10,193 nucleotides of DNA. It comes from Syntrophaceae bacterium. GTDB taxonomy: Bacteria; Desulfobacterota; SM23-61. Position numbers and translations under genes: made by a program. The first letter of the stretch is position 1, and every line of letters starts with the position of its first letter. A model generated the notes under the pieces. The model made no database searches. It saw nothing but the letters and a program-made list of their open reading frames with translations, and had not been told where the DNA came from. The stretch is taken from contig PMCE01000403.1 of NCBI GenBank assembly GCA_003154025.1, positions 12,647 through 22,839 of the forward strand. The letters run 5' to 3'. Shown here one piece after another: positions 1 through 6,095 of this stretch.

Positions 1-28
1 GAACGATGGATAATGAAAGGAGAAGAGA

Positions 29-595
29 ATGTCTGATTTTTTCGAGCTTTTGAAGACCCGAAGGTCGATCCGGGACTTTCAGGATCGGGAGGTCTCTCTC
101 GACCTGGTTCAGGAGATCGTCAAAGACACCTGCATGGCCCCCAGTTCGGGCAACGGGCAGCCCTGGAAGTTCATCATCGTGAACAGCCGGGAAATGATCA
201 GGAAGCTTTCCGACGAAAGCAAAAAGAATTTTGTTGCCCTGATCGAAAAAGATCCTTCCTCCCCGTTGAAAAAATACGAGGCCGGGTTGCGCAGCAAAGA
301 ATTTAACGTCTTCTACAACGCCCCCTGCCTGGTGTACTTCGTCGGGGCCAAGGAGGTCCGCTCCCTCTGGATTGACTGCGCCCTGGCCGCCTGCTATTTC
401 ATGTTCTCGGCCGCGGCCCGGGGGTTGGGGACCTGCTGGGTAAACCTGGGCTCGGAGATTAACAATCCCGACATCAGAAGGGAGATCGGCTTGCCGGACA
501 GCTGCCGGATCGTAGCCCCCATGATCCTGGGGTATCCCCAATCCATTCCCAGTCCTTCGGAGAGAAAGCCGGAAATTTTGAAAATCGTCGCCTAG
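29..595 (+). CDS. Nitroreductase family protein (FMN-dependent oxidoreductase)
   Basis: This 188-residue protein has the usual length and layout of a single-domain nitroreductase. Family members bind FMN as dimers and use NAD(P)H to reduce nitro groups, quinones or enones; the substrate here cannot be read from sequence. The N-terminal RRSIRDF motif (residues 11-17) contributes FMN-phosphate-binding arginine and serine, APSSGNGQPW (37-46) is the conserved flavin-contacting loop, GLGTCWV (132-138) precedes the C-terminal strand, and the protein ends with the typical GYP turn (168-170). No signal peptide or membrane segment is visible, so it is probably cytoplasmic. The ATG is preceded by AAGGAG at 17-22 with 6-bp spacing, which supports this start. 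It lies at the window edge, so upstream operon partners are unknown. A 204-bp gap separates it from the next gene, so they are probably not co-transcribed. The family call is secure; the specific activity is unknown. Confidence 0.93.
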   Translation: MSDFFELLKTRRSIRDFQDREVSLDLVQEIVKDTCMAPSSGNGQPWKFIIVNSREMIRKLSDESKKNFVALIEKDPSSPLKKYEAGLRSKEFNVFYNAPCLVYFVGAKEVRSLWIDCALAACYFMFSAAARGLGTCWVNLGSEINNPDIRREIGLPDSCRIVAPMILGYPQSIPSPSERKPEILKIVA

Positions 596-733
596 GATGC
601 CGAGGGAGAAATCCGTCTCTTCATTCATCCACTGATATCGGTGCTCAGGGGGGCGTCGGTCCCAGTCTCGCATCCTGGCACCGGCGTCCGACGGGCTTAT
701 CCATGTTCGAGACGCAACAGGGGCTCCTTTTGC

Positions 734-762
734 TTGAAAAAAGGGGGAAGCCCAAATAGACT
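734..762 (+). promoter_or_regulatory. Candidate sigma-70 promoter upstream of the small MazG-like gene
   Basis: TTGAAA (734-739) matches the -35 consensus at 5 of 6 positions. It is separated by exactly 17 bp from TAGACT (757-762), which matches the -10 consensus at 4 of 6. The pair sits about 40 bp before the ATG at 800. This is a match by eye only and such pairs arise by chance. Confidence 0.28.
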
Positions 763-799
763 CACAACCAAAGGGAATATCCTGCGCAGGAGAGTGATC

Positions 800-1060
800 A
801 TGGACCAGGAACTTCGACCGGAGCTGGCAGCCTTCGCCAGGCTGATGGAGTCCAGGCCCAAGGAGAATGCCCACCGGGGGGACTGGCGGACTTTCAACTT
901 TTACTTCCTGGCCTCCTCCCTGGCGGCGAATCTGGGGCACATGGTCCGGGCTTTTCAGGCCGACAAGGCGGATGCGGTACTCAAGTCCACCGCGGACACG
1001 GCGAACTATGCCATGATGATCTCCGATCTTTACGGAAATCTGGCGGCCAAGAAAAAATGA
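800..1060 (+). CDS. Small MazG-like protein lacking most of its metal-binding acids
   Basis: This gene encodes an 86-residue, probably cytoplasmic helical protein. The frame is open further upstream, to 641, but AGGAGAG at 788-794 lies 5 bp before the ATG at 800 and homology-like sequence starts there. From memory of the family, it lines up along its length with small MazG-like nucleotide pyrophosphohydrolase proteins: an FA..ME..L.EN.H.GGW opening (here residues 12-29), a helix beginning at W29, and a second helix with the ADxANxAMMIxD signature (here ADTANYAMMISD, 65-76). In that alignment the family EExxE metal motif falls at residues 43-47, which read ANLGH. The later ExxD motif reads STAD (63-66), so only D66 is kept. 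The protein is therefore probably not an active pyrophosphohydrolase, although a structural or binding role is possible. It ends in AAKKK. The membrane-protein gene at 1092 starts 31 bp downstream, which suggests one operon. The gene looks real; the family assignment is moderately sure. Confidence 0.68.
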   Translation: MDQELRPELAAFARLMESRPKENAHRGDWRTFNFYFLASSLAANLGHMVRAFQADKADAVLKSTADTANYAMMISDLYGNLAAKKK

Positions 1061-1091
1061 AAGAAGTCGACCGAGTCGGGTTCTGATCCTC

Positions 1092-1886
1092 GTGGAAGGT
1101 CTTTTTTATCTCAAACTTCTCCTGGCGTTTGCCGTGGGCAGCGTGATGGTAACGCTGGCCACGGTTGCCGCCGAGAGGCTGGGCAGCAAAATGGGCGGCC
1201 TCATCGGGGGCCTGCCCACGATGGTGGCGATCACCCTCTTTTTTATCGGTTACGTCCAGTCCCCCCAAACCGCCTCCGAAGCGACCGGCCCCATCCCCCT
1301 GATTATGGGCTTCAATGGAATCTTTCTGGTCATCTATGTCGCTCTGGCCAAATGGGGCGCATGGGTCGGGATGACGGCCGCGTTCTTCGCGTGGGTACTA
1401 TTGGCTTCCTTGGTCATTTTTCTGAACGTCAACAGTTTTGCTTGGGGCCTCGTGGCCTTTTTTCTTCTCCTGATCGGGTCCTACCATATGCTGGATAAAA
1501 GATGGCGCCTTCGCTCTGCGGGAAAAGTGAAGATCCGGTACACGCCTGGGCAAATCCTCGCGCGGGCCCTGTTCAGCGGGACCATCGCCTCCTCGTCCGT
1601 TTATCTCAGTAAAGTCGGCGGGCCGACCTGGGGCGGTGTTATGGCCCCTTTCCCCACCGTTTTCATTTCCACGCTGATCATCCTGGCAAGATCCTGGGGG
1701 GTAAGCTACTCTCTGGCTATCACCAAGTCTCTGCTTGTCAGCGGGCTGGTCAACGTTGTCGTGTATGCCTTCGCGGTCCGTTACAGTTACCCCGCGCTCG
1801 GGCTGGGGAAGGGTACGCTCGTTGCACTGGCCTTAGCCGGGATAAGCGCCTTAGGGACTTATTCCTTTATGAAGCGGATGGCCTGA
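1092..1886 (+). CDS. Polytopic membrane protein with two related halves (DUF3147-like)
   Basis: This 264-residue protein is almost entirely hydrophobic. Membrane segments are apparent at roughly residues 6-26, 36-55, 68-86, 91-111, 115-132, 157-172, 183-200, 208-228 and 238-258, with a short basic cytoplasmic-looking loop around 135-150. The two halves resemble each other: residues 29-52, with GGLIGGLPT, parallel 174-197, with GGVMAPFPT, and both place a proline after a glycine-rich turn (P42 and P188). I recall this glycine-proline pattern from DUF3147-type small membrane proteins, so this may be a fused duplicate of such a unit. The start is a GTG with only a poor ribosome-binding site. An in-frame ATG at 1146 would remove most of the first helix, so GTG is preferred. 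It lies 31 bp after the small MazG-like gene and is probably translated from the same message. Transport is plausible for such an architecture, but no substrate can be inferred. Confidence 0.8.
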   Translation: MEGLFYLKLLLAFAVGSVMVTLATVAAERLGSKMGGLIGGLPTMVAITLFFIGYVQSPQTASEATGPIPLIMGFNGIFLVIYVALAKWGAWVGMTAAFFAWVLLASLVIFLNVNSFAWGLVAFFLLLIGSYHMLDKRWRLRSAGKVKIRYTPGQILARALFSGTIASSSVYLSKVGGPTWGGVMAPFPTVFISTLIILARSWGVSYSLAITKSLLVSGLVNVVVYAFAVRYSYPALGLGKGTLVALALAGISALGTYSFMKRMA

Positions 1887-1933
1887 GCGGGCGGGCTGGC
1901 GGGGCCGAAGACAGTTATAAGAGCCATAATGGG

Positions 1934-1963
1934 ACACAGATGAACACGGATAAACACGGATAA
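1934..1963. repeat. Three tandem copies of a 10-bp unit, ACACRGATRA
   Basis: ACACAGATGA, ACACGGATAA and ACACGGATAA follow each other without gaps. A diverged pair of the same unit, ACGCGGATGA and ATGCGCATAA, recurs at 2084-2103, 120 bp further on. The two places look like pieces of one dispersed repeat family. Confidence 0.8.
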
Positions 1964-2042
1964 AAATTCAGAAAAAAAGTTTAACAAAATTAAAAGATTT
2001 TACCCTACGGTGGGATCGATAAGCACAGAGATGTATCGTCTT

Positions 2043-2077
2043 CAACTCCCAACTCTGAACCCCCAACTCCGAACTTT
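2043..2077. repeat. Five-unit degenerate heptamer array (CAACTCC type)
   Basis: Reading in sevens gives CAACTCC, CAACTCT, GAACCCC, CAACTCC and GAACTTT. AAC is kept at positions 2-4 of every unit while the other positions vary. The same 7-bp period with a different core is found at 5590-5645 in this window. Confidence 0.78.
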
Positions 2078-2189
2078 TTTTGGACGCGGATGAATGCGCA
2101 TAAAACGGGAGGGATCAATTCAAACATCCGGAAAGGCCTATTTGAGCTTTGATCGTCGTAACGCTATCCTTATTGTCAGCATTTATATC

Positions 2190-2216
2190 TCTGCGGAATC
2201 TGCGAAATCTGCGGAT
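2190..2216. repeat. Three tandem copies of a 9-bp unit, TCTGCGRAW
   Basis: TCTGCGGAA, TCTGCGAAA and TCTGCGGAT are contiguous, ending 37 bp before the metallophosphoesterase start codon. The position would place them in the 5' leader if the promoter lies upstream. No function is evident. Confidence 0.75.
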
Positions 2217-2253
2217 AGAATAAACGTCAAAAAATGAGGTTTCAACGACTCCC

Positions 2254-3390
2254 ATGAGCTTATTTTTCCTTGTTTTTTTCACCCTCTATGGCGGTTTGCA
2301 CTATTACATATTCACCAAAGTGCGGTATGCCTTCTCCCCCGGGCTCGGGGCCATCCTCGCCCTCCTGGCGGCGATGCTCTTCATGGTTGCCGCCCCCCTG
2401 CTGGTCCATTATTCGGAAAAGCAAGGTCTTTCATCCCTGGCGCGCCTCCTGGCTTACGTCGGATATCTATGGATGGGCTTCGCCTTCCTTTTTTTCAGCG
2501 CCTCCATCCTCCTCGACCTCTACCGCCTCCTGGCTTATCTCTTCGGATGGACATTCTCCTTTCGGCTCCCATCGCCCTCCCCTTCCTGGAGATTTCTTCT
2601 TCCCCTGGTCATCTCCCTCACCACCGGTACCTACGGGTACTTCGAGGCCCTCCACATCCGTACCGAGCGGGTGATCCTGAAGACCTCCAAGATTCCCAAG
2701 GAATTAAGCCCCGTGCGAATCGCCCAGATCTCCGATGTCCACTTAGGGATGATCGTCCGGGAGGAACGTCTCTCCCGAATCCTCCAGGAGGTGAAAAGGG
2801 CCGACCCCGACCTCTTCCTCTCCACGGGAGACCTCGTCGACGCCCAGGTCACTCAGCTCAATCACCTCTCCGACCTCCTGCGGGAAATCCGTCCTCGGTG
2901 GGGGAAATTTGCCGTCACCGGGAACCACGAGTTTTACGCCGGGCTGGCCGAGTCCCTAGAATTTACCCGGCAGTCGGGGTTCCGAGTCCTCCGCGGGGAA
3001 GGGCTGACCGTCGGCGGATGTTTGAACCTCGCAGGGGTGGATGATCCGACCGGACAGGCCTTCGGCGAAGCGCCCGGAGTCCCGGAGGCTGAATTGCTGG
3101 CCCGCCTGTCCCGGGATCATTTTACCATCTTGCTCAAGCACCGCCCGGTCCTGGACCCTTCTTCGATGGGGCATTTTGACTTGCAGATCTCGGGTCACAC
3201 CCACAAAGGGCAGATCCTTCCCTTCCGGCTGGGGACCCGAATCTTTTTTCGCTTTATAGGAGGGCTTTATCGGCTTCCCCAGGGAATCATCCTTTATACC
3301 AGCCGGGGTACGGGGACCTGGGGTCCGCCGATCCGATTTCTGACCCCGCCGGAAGTGACTTTATATGAATTGACCTATGAAGAAAAATGA
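2254..3390 (+). CDS. Membrane-anchored metallophosphoesterase (YkuE/YaeI-like)
   Basis: This 378-residue protein has an N-terminal membrane module with hydrophobic segments at about 1-20, 30-51, 64-90 and 112-128. A calcineurin-like phosphoesterase domain follows from about residue 153. All the family's metal-site blocks are present: DVH (D161, H163), GD (D193), GNHE (N224, H225), KHRP (H296) and GHTH (H315, H317). The order and spacing are those of the YkuE/YaeI group of bacterial phosphoesterases, whose studied members hydrolyse phosphodiester or pyrophosphate bonds in lipid-related substrates; the exact substrate here is unknown. With four membrane segments the catalytic domain should face the cytoplasm if the N terminus is inside. 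The ATG at 2254 has only a distant AGGT upstream (2237-2240), but translation from it includes the complete first helix. The gene is followed after 16 bp by the amidase, so the two are probably co-transcribed. The family and active site are clear. Confidence 0.93.
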   Translation: MSLFFLVFFTLYGGLHYYIFTKVRYAFSPGLGAILALLAAMLFMVAAPLLVHYSEKQGLSSLARLLAYVGYLWMGFAFLFFSASILLDLYRLLAYLFGWTFSFRLPSPSPSWRFLLPLVISLTTGTYGYFEALHIRTERVILKTSKIPKELSPVRIAQISDVHLGMIVREERLSRILQEVKRADPDLFLSTGDLVDAQVTQLNHLSDLLREIRPRWGKFAVTGNHEFYAGLAESLEFTRQSGFRVLRGEGLTVGGCLNLAGVDDPTGQAFGEAPGVPEAELLARLSRDHFTILLKHRPVLDPSSMGHFDLQISGHTHKGQILPFRLGTRIFFRFIGGLYRLPQGIILYTSRGTGTWGPPIRFLTPPEVTLYELTYEEK

Positions 3391-3406
3391 GAAAGGAGGT
3401 TTTCCC

Positions 3407-4840
3407 ATGTCGCTGAAGGATGAGTATATCTCTTTCGACGCCTTCGCCCTGGCCGAGTTGGTCAGGAAAAAAGAGGTGAAGCCCGTCGAGCTCATTGACG
3501 CCGCGATCGAGAAGATCGAGCGGCTGAACCCGAACCTCAACGCGGTGATCACTCCTCTCTTTGAGCAGGCCCGCCAGGCCGCCTCCGGCAAATTGCCCCA
3601 AGGACCTTTCACTGGCGTGCCCTACCTCCTCAAGGATATCGGCGCCGCGTTGGGAGGGGTTCGGATGACCATGGGGACCGCTTTTCTCAAAGACTTTGTA
3701 CCCGATCACGACAGCGAGCTGGTCCTTCGGCTGAAGAGGGCAGGTTTGGTGATCGTGGGGAAGACCAGCACGCCCGAACTCGGGATTCTCCCCACCACCG
3801 AATCCCGCTTCTTGGGCCGCACCCGGAACCCCTGGAACCTGGAGCGCACCACCGGGGGGTCGAGCGGGGGGTCTGCGGCGGCTGTGGCCGCCCGGATCGT
3901 ACCTGCGGCTCACGCCAATGACGGGGGCGGATCGATCCGGATTCCGGCCTCCTGCTGCGGGGTCTTTGGCTTGAAACCGACCCGGGCCCGCAACCCTCTC
4001 GGGCCCGACCTGGGGGATATGTTTGGGGGCTTGGTGGTCGAGCATGCCGTCACCCGTTCGGTCCGGGACAGTGCAGCCTTGCTCGACGCCACCTCCGGCC
4101 CGGATATCGGAGACCCTTACTGGGCCCCGCCCCCGGCACGCCCGTTCCTCCACGAAGTGGGGGCCGAACCCGGAAAGCTCCGCATCGCCTTTACCGCCAC
4201 GGGAGTCCCCGGCACGCCCATCCATCCCGACTGCACCGCGGCGGTCAAAGACGCAGCCAAGCTCTGTGCGGACCTGGGCCACGAAGTGGAAGAAGCTCCC
4301 CTCCCGATGAACCGAGAGTTGATCGGCAAGGCTTTTATGGTTCTCTGGTCGGCGGGCTGTGCCTGGACGATCGATGGCCTGGCCCTGGCCGTGAGGAAGG
4401 CTCCCTCGCCGGATCAGTTCGAGCCCCTCACCTGGGTGCTCTACGAAATGGGGAAGAAGCAGAGTGCATCATCCTATCTTCTCTCCGTGACATTCCTCCA
4501 AAAAATTTCCCGTGATTTAGCCCGCGCTTCGCAGAAATACGATGTCTGGATGACCCCCACTCTGGCCGAGCCTCCCGTGCCCCTGGGAAGTTTTGATTCC
4601 CCCCCGGAGGACCCGCTGCGGGGATATCGTCGCGCGGAGACTTTTGTCCCTTTCACTCCGATCTGCAACGTTACCGGCAACCCGGCTATGTCGGTCCCCC
4701 TTTTTTGGAATCAGGAAGGCTTGCCGGTAGGCACTCATTTCATCGGGCGCTTCGGGGACGAGGCCACCCTATTCCGCTTGGCGGCCCAGCTGGAGTCGGC
4801 ACGTCCGTGGGCAGGCCGACGCCCGCCCCTGGCCGCGTAA
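3407..4840 (+). CDS. Amidase-signature family hydrolase
   Basis: This 477-residue protein is a typical full-length amidase-signature enzyme. The Ser-cisSer-Lys triad is readable: K76 in YLLKDIG, S152 in the GGSSGGS loop, and nucleophile S176 in [11 protein letters not shown]. The 24-residue spacing between the two serines equals that of fatty acid amide hydrolase. The [17 protein letters not shown] stretch is closer to the 6-aminohexanoate-cyclic-dimer hydrolase (NylA) type of bacterial amidase than to GatA, and no GatB or GatC gene is nearby, so a tRNA-amidotransferase role is unlikely. It should cleave an amide or small ester; the substrate cannot be told. No signal peptide is seen. An in-frame ATG at 3377 lies inside the preceding gene, but AAGGAGG at 3393-3399, 7 bp before the ATG at 3407, fixes the start. 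It shares an operon with the metallophosphoesterase. Confidence 0.94.
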   Translation: MSLKDEYISFDAFALAELVRKKEVKPVELIDAAIEKIERLNPNLNAVITPLFEQARQAASGKLPQGPFTGVPYLLKDIGAALGGVRMTMGTAFLKDFVPDHDSELVLRLKRAGLVIVGKTSTPELGILPTTESRFLGRTRNPWNLERTTGGSSGGSAAAVAARIVPAAHANDGGGSIRIPASCCGVFGLKPTRARNPLGPDLGDMFGGLVVEHAVTRSVRDSAALLDATSGPDIGDPYWAPPPARPFLHEVGAEPGKLRIAFTATGVPGTPIHPDCTAAVKDAAKLCADLGHEVEEAPLPMNRELIGKAFMVLWSAGCAWTIDGLALAVRKAPSPDQFEPLTWVLYEMGKKQSASSYLLSVTFLQKISRDLARASQKYDVWMTPTLAEPPVPLGSFDSPPEDPLRGYRRAETFVPFTPICNVTGNPAMSVPLFWNQEGLPVGTHFIGRFGDEATLFRLAAQLESARPWAGRRPPLAA

Positions 4841-4954
4841 TCCTGAGACCCCCGAGCATCCAATGGAACGAATTCTCATCTAATGTTGTAAAGGCATTAA
4901 CAACCTGGAGAAGAGGTGAGTATCCAGAGGGCGTAAGGAAAGGGGGTTTTGATC

Positions 4955-5149
4955 ATGGCTGGCAGAATTTATCGAGAAATTAGCTGCAGGGATGCAGGGG
5001 CCGATTGCGATTTCATGGTCCGTGCCGAAACCCAGGACGAGCTCCTGAAAATTGTTGCTGACCATGCCTGCCGTTCCCACAATCTTTGCGAATTTTCACC
5101 CGATTTGCGGGAGAAAGTCTTGACGCACATGAGGACGGTCAGCCTTTGA
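4955..5149 (+). CDS. DUF1059 family small protein
   Basis: This 64-residue soluble protein matches the pattern I know for DUF1059: an N-terminal Cys followed by G.DCDF (C11, C18), an acidic helix with DELLKIVADHA (28-38), a second histidine (H42) and an SPDLREKV tail. The regularly placed C11, C18, H37, H42 and C45 suggest a metal or redox site, but this is inference; the family has no established function that I know of. A TTG two codons earlier (4949) is possible, but the purine-rich AAGGAAAGGGGG at 4935-4946 is better placed for the ATG at 4955. The amidase ends 114 bp upstream, so transcription may be separate. A strong hairpin follows directly after the stop codon at 5156-5203. Family assignment is good; function is unknown. 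Confidence 0.85.
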   Translation: MAGRIYREISCRDAGADCDFMVRAETQDELLKIVADHACRSHNLCEFSPDLREKVLTHMRTVSL

Positions 5150-5155
5150 AAACCG

Positions 5156-5203
5156 GCCTGCCCGGGAAAAAATTGGGACCGGAAGTTTCAATCCCGGGCA
5201 GGC
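5156..5203 (+). terminator. Perfect 12-bp stem hairpin after the DUF1059 gene
   Basis: GCCTGCCCGGGA (5156-5167) is perfectly complementary to TCCCGGGCAGGC (5192-5203), with a 24-nt loop. It begins 7 bp after the stop codon. The following sequence has only a short TCTTTT run (5211-5216), so it is not a textbook intrinsic terminator. It could instead protect the 3' end or belong to the repeat-rich spacer. Confidence 0.5.
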
Positions 5204-5265
5204 GCAGGGTCTTTTCTACTGCGATGCTTCCAAGAAAAAAATTATTCTCTCCAATCTTGAGGGTC

Positions 5266-5384
5266 TCGTAAAAAGTCTCTAGGGTCGTCTCCCTGGCGAA
5301 AGCCGGGGGAAAGAACATTTTGAAATAACAGGATTCCGGCTTTCGCCGGAGTCAGGGAAGAACCTACTTTTTGACTTTTTACGA
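5266..5384. mobile_element. 119-bp non-autonomous inverted-repeat element (MITE-like)
   Basis: TCGTAAAAAGTC (5266-5277) and GACTTTTTACGA (5373-5384) are perfect 12-bp terminal inverted repeats. A second perfect inner pair, GGCGAAAGCCGG (5295-5306) and CCGGCTTTCGCC (5336-5347), lies inside, and each inner arm can itself fold as GGC-GAAA-GCC. There is no transposase. I recall similar TCGTAAAAAGTC/CCGGCTTTCGCCGG sequences as dispersed copies in deltaproteobacterial genomes, but that is memory, not a search. No clear target-site duplication is visible (GGGTC on the left, ATTCA on the right). It appears to have landed in the FapA-like remnant to its right. Confidence 0.68.
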
Positions 5385-5511
5385 ATTCATAAACTTTGGA
5401 GTCGATGAGGTATCGCTCCACCATCAAATTTTCCCCGGCTTCGACCTGGGAGGATTGAATGAACCGGGTCTTCAAGTTTCCCCGGCAAACCACTTTCCCC
5501 CCGATTCTTAA
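5385..5511 (-). pseudogene. FapA/DUF342-like gene remnant, cut by the inverted-repeat element
   Basis: On the minus strand, codons from 5511 down to 5385 read through GKVVCRGNLKTRFIQSSQ and then VEAGENLMVERYLIDSKVY. The alternating glycine-N/D-hydrophobic rungs with I..S.V.AG.N spacing are characteristic of the beta-helical core of FapA/DUF342 (polymer-forming, flagellar-assembly-A-like) proteins. The fragment begins just after an in-frame TGA (5512-5514) and is interrupted at 5384 by the inverted-repeat element. Only about 42 of the several hundred residues usual for the family are present, so this is a decayed piece, not a functional gene. The assignment rests on a short repetitive stretch and could be coincidental similarity to another beta-helix protein. 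Confidence 0.42.
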
Positions 5512-5589
5512 TCAATTTGAATCGGGCAGATAAACTTCTCTGATTGCCTCCCACCCCGCTTTTTCCCTAATCCCTGTTCTTAGGTTCTT

Positions 5590-5645
5590 TAGCCTTTAGC
5601 CTTGCACCTCGTACCTTGAGCCTTGTACCTTGAACCTCGAGCCTG
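5590..5645. repeat. Eight-unit degenerate heptamer array (GWACCTT type)
   Basis: Reading in sevens from 5590 gives TAGCCTT, TAGCCTT, GCACCTC, GTACCTT, GAGCCTT, GTACCTT, GAACCTC and GAGCCTG. CCT is invariant at positions 4-6 of all eight units, while positions 2-3 and 7 vary. The array stops a few bases before the VOC stop codon (5649-5651), so any VOC transcript would carry it in its 3' end. Confidence 0.85.
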
Positions 5646-5648
5646 CTT

Positions 5649-6095
5649 TTACCCCCAGACCTTGGTCATTCTCTTCTCGGGCGTGGCCTCCCGGTATTCT
5701 CCCAGCCATTCAAAAACCTGCAGGATGACTCCCAGGGGATTCCTGGGCCCCACCAGCACTTCTTTGCGGACTCCGGCTATTTCGACGTAGTTGGAAGTCT
5801 TCACCCCGTTGGCATGGAGATGGTCCATGAATTTCTTGATGTCGTCCACTTCGATTCCCATATGCTGCATCGTCTCCCCGGAGCGCTCGATATGCTTGGC
5901 CACGAACCCATCCGGGCTAGTGGATTCCAGGAATGAAAAGATATTTTCGCCCAGCCGGAAGATGGCCACCTTGTATTGATCCTTCTCGTTAACGTTTTCC
6001 ACGATGAATTTGGCCCCCAATAGGACCTCCAGCTTTTTCTTGGTCTCTTCCAGATTCTTTACCGCAATGGCCATGTGATCCACTTTTTTAAACAT
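5649..6095 (-). CDS. VOC superfamily protein, methylmalonyl-CoA epimerase-like
   Basis: This 148-residue protein is of the normal length for a single-chain VOC (glyoxalase/epimerase fold) protein with two paired beta-alpha-beta units. It opens with KVDHMAIAVKNLEET, as methylmalonyl-CoA epimerases do, and has MQHMGIEVDDI in the second module. Likely metal ligands are H7 and H78. The other two expected positions look changed: the strand FSFLE (53-57) offers S54 or E57, and the last-strand position usually held by glutamate in ..GVLIEL reads Q126 in GVILQV. It may thus be an epimerase relative with altered metal binding, or a different VOC enzyme. AAGGAGG (complement of 6104-6110) lies 8 bp before the ATG, a strong start. 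No mutase gene is in the window. It is divergent from the aminotransferase. Confidence 0.82.
   Translation of the reverse strand: MFKKVDHMAIAVKNLEETKKKLEVLLGAKFIVENVNEKDQYKVAIFRLGENIFSFLESTSPDGFVAKHIERSGETMQHMGIEVDDIKKFMDHLHANGVKTSNYVEIAGVRKEVLVGPRNPLGVILQVFEWLGEYREATPEKRMTKVWG

Larger units (their letters stand above)
1887..2253. other. 367-bp spacer with several short-period repeat arrays
   Basis: No gene is supported here. The spacer holds three kinds of short tandem repeat, listed separately (1934-1963 plus 2084-2103, 2043-2077 and 2190-2216), set in AT-richer sequence than the neighbouring genes. A weak promoter-like pair, TTGAGC (2142-2147) and TATCCT (2165-2170) at 17-bp spacing, could serve the metallophosphoesterase operon. 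I see no strong terminator hairpin after 1886. Confidence 0.6.
5150..5648. other. 499-bp convergent spacer made of repeats and gene debris
   Basis: This gap separates the DUF1059 gene (plus) from the VOC gene (minus), both of which point into it. From left to right it holds the 12-bp hairpin, a 119-bp inverted-repeat element, a minus-strand FapA/DUF342-like remnant and a heptamer array abutting the VOC stop codon. I see no intact gene. The minus-strand frame at 5242-5493 runs through the inverted-repeat element and so is not a credible gene. Confidence 0.7.

Noticed and set aside
720..753. Imperfect hairpin GGGCT...AGCCC as a terminator of the nitroreductase gene
   Set aside because: The stem is interrupted after five pairs, lies more than 120 bp after the stop codon and has no T-tract after it.
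641..799. N-terminal 53-codon extension of the small MazG-like gene
   Set aside because: The extension is Arg/Gly/Pro-rich, unlike the body of the protein, and a good ribosome-binding site precedes the ATG at 800.
2043..2077. CRISPR-like array
   Set aside because: Units are contiguous 7-mers without spacers, and no cas gene is present. The same holds for 5590-5645.
3287..4282. Open frame of 331 codons on the minus strand
   Set aside because: It is antisense to the amidase, whose catalytic triad is intact, and its translation is rich in Gly, Arg and Pro with no motif.
4881..4904. Nested short inverted repeats TAATG/CATTA and GTTGT/ACAAC before the DUF1059 gene
   Set aside because: The arms are only 5 bp each and no promoter-like context supports a specific role.
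4918..4936. Six-codon GTG upstream frame as a leader peptide for DUF1059
   Set aside because: Such short frames are expected by chance, and there is no codon pattern suggesting attenuation.
5242..5493. Minus-strand 83-codon frame as a hypothetical gene
   Set aside because: It reads straight through the inverted-repeat element, so its C-terminal half is element sequence. Only the 5385-5511 part has protein-like character, and it is treated as a remnant.
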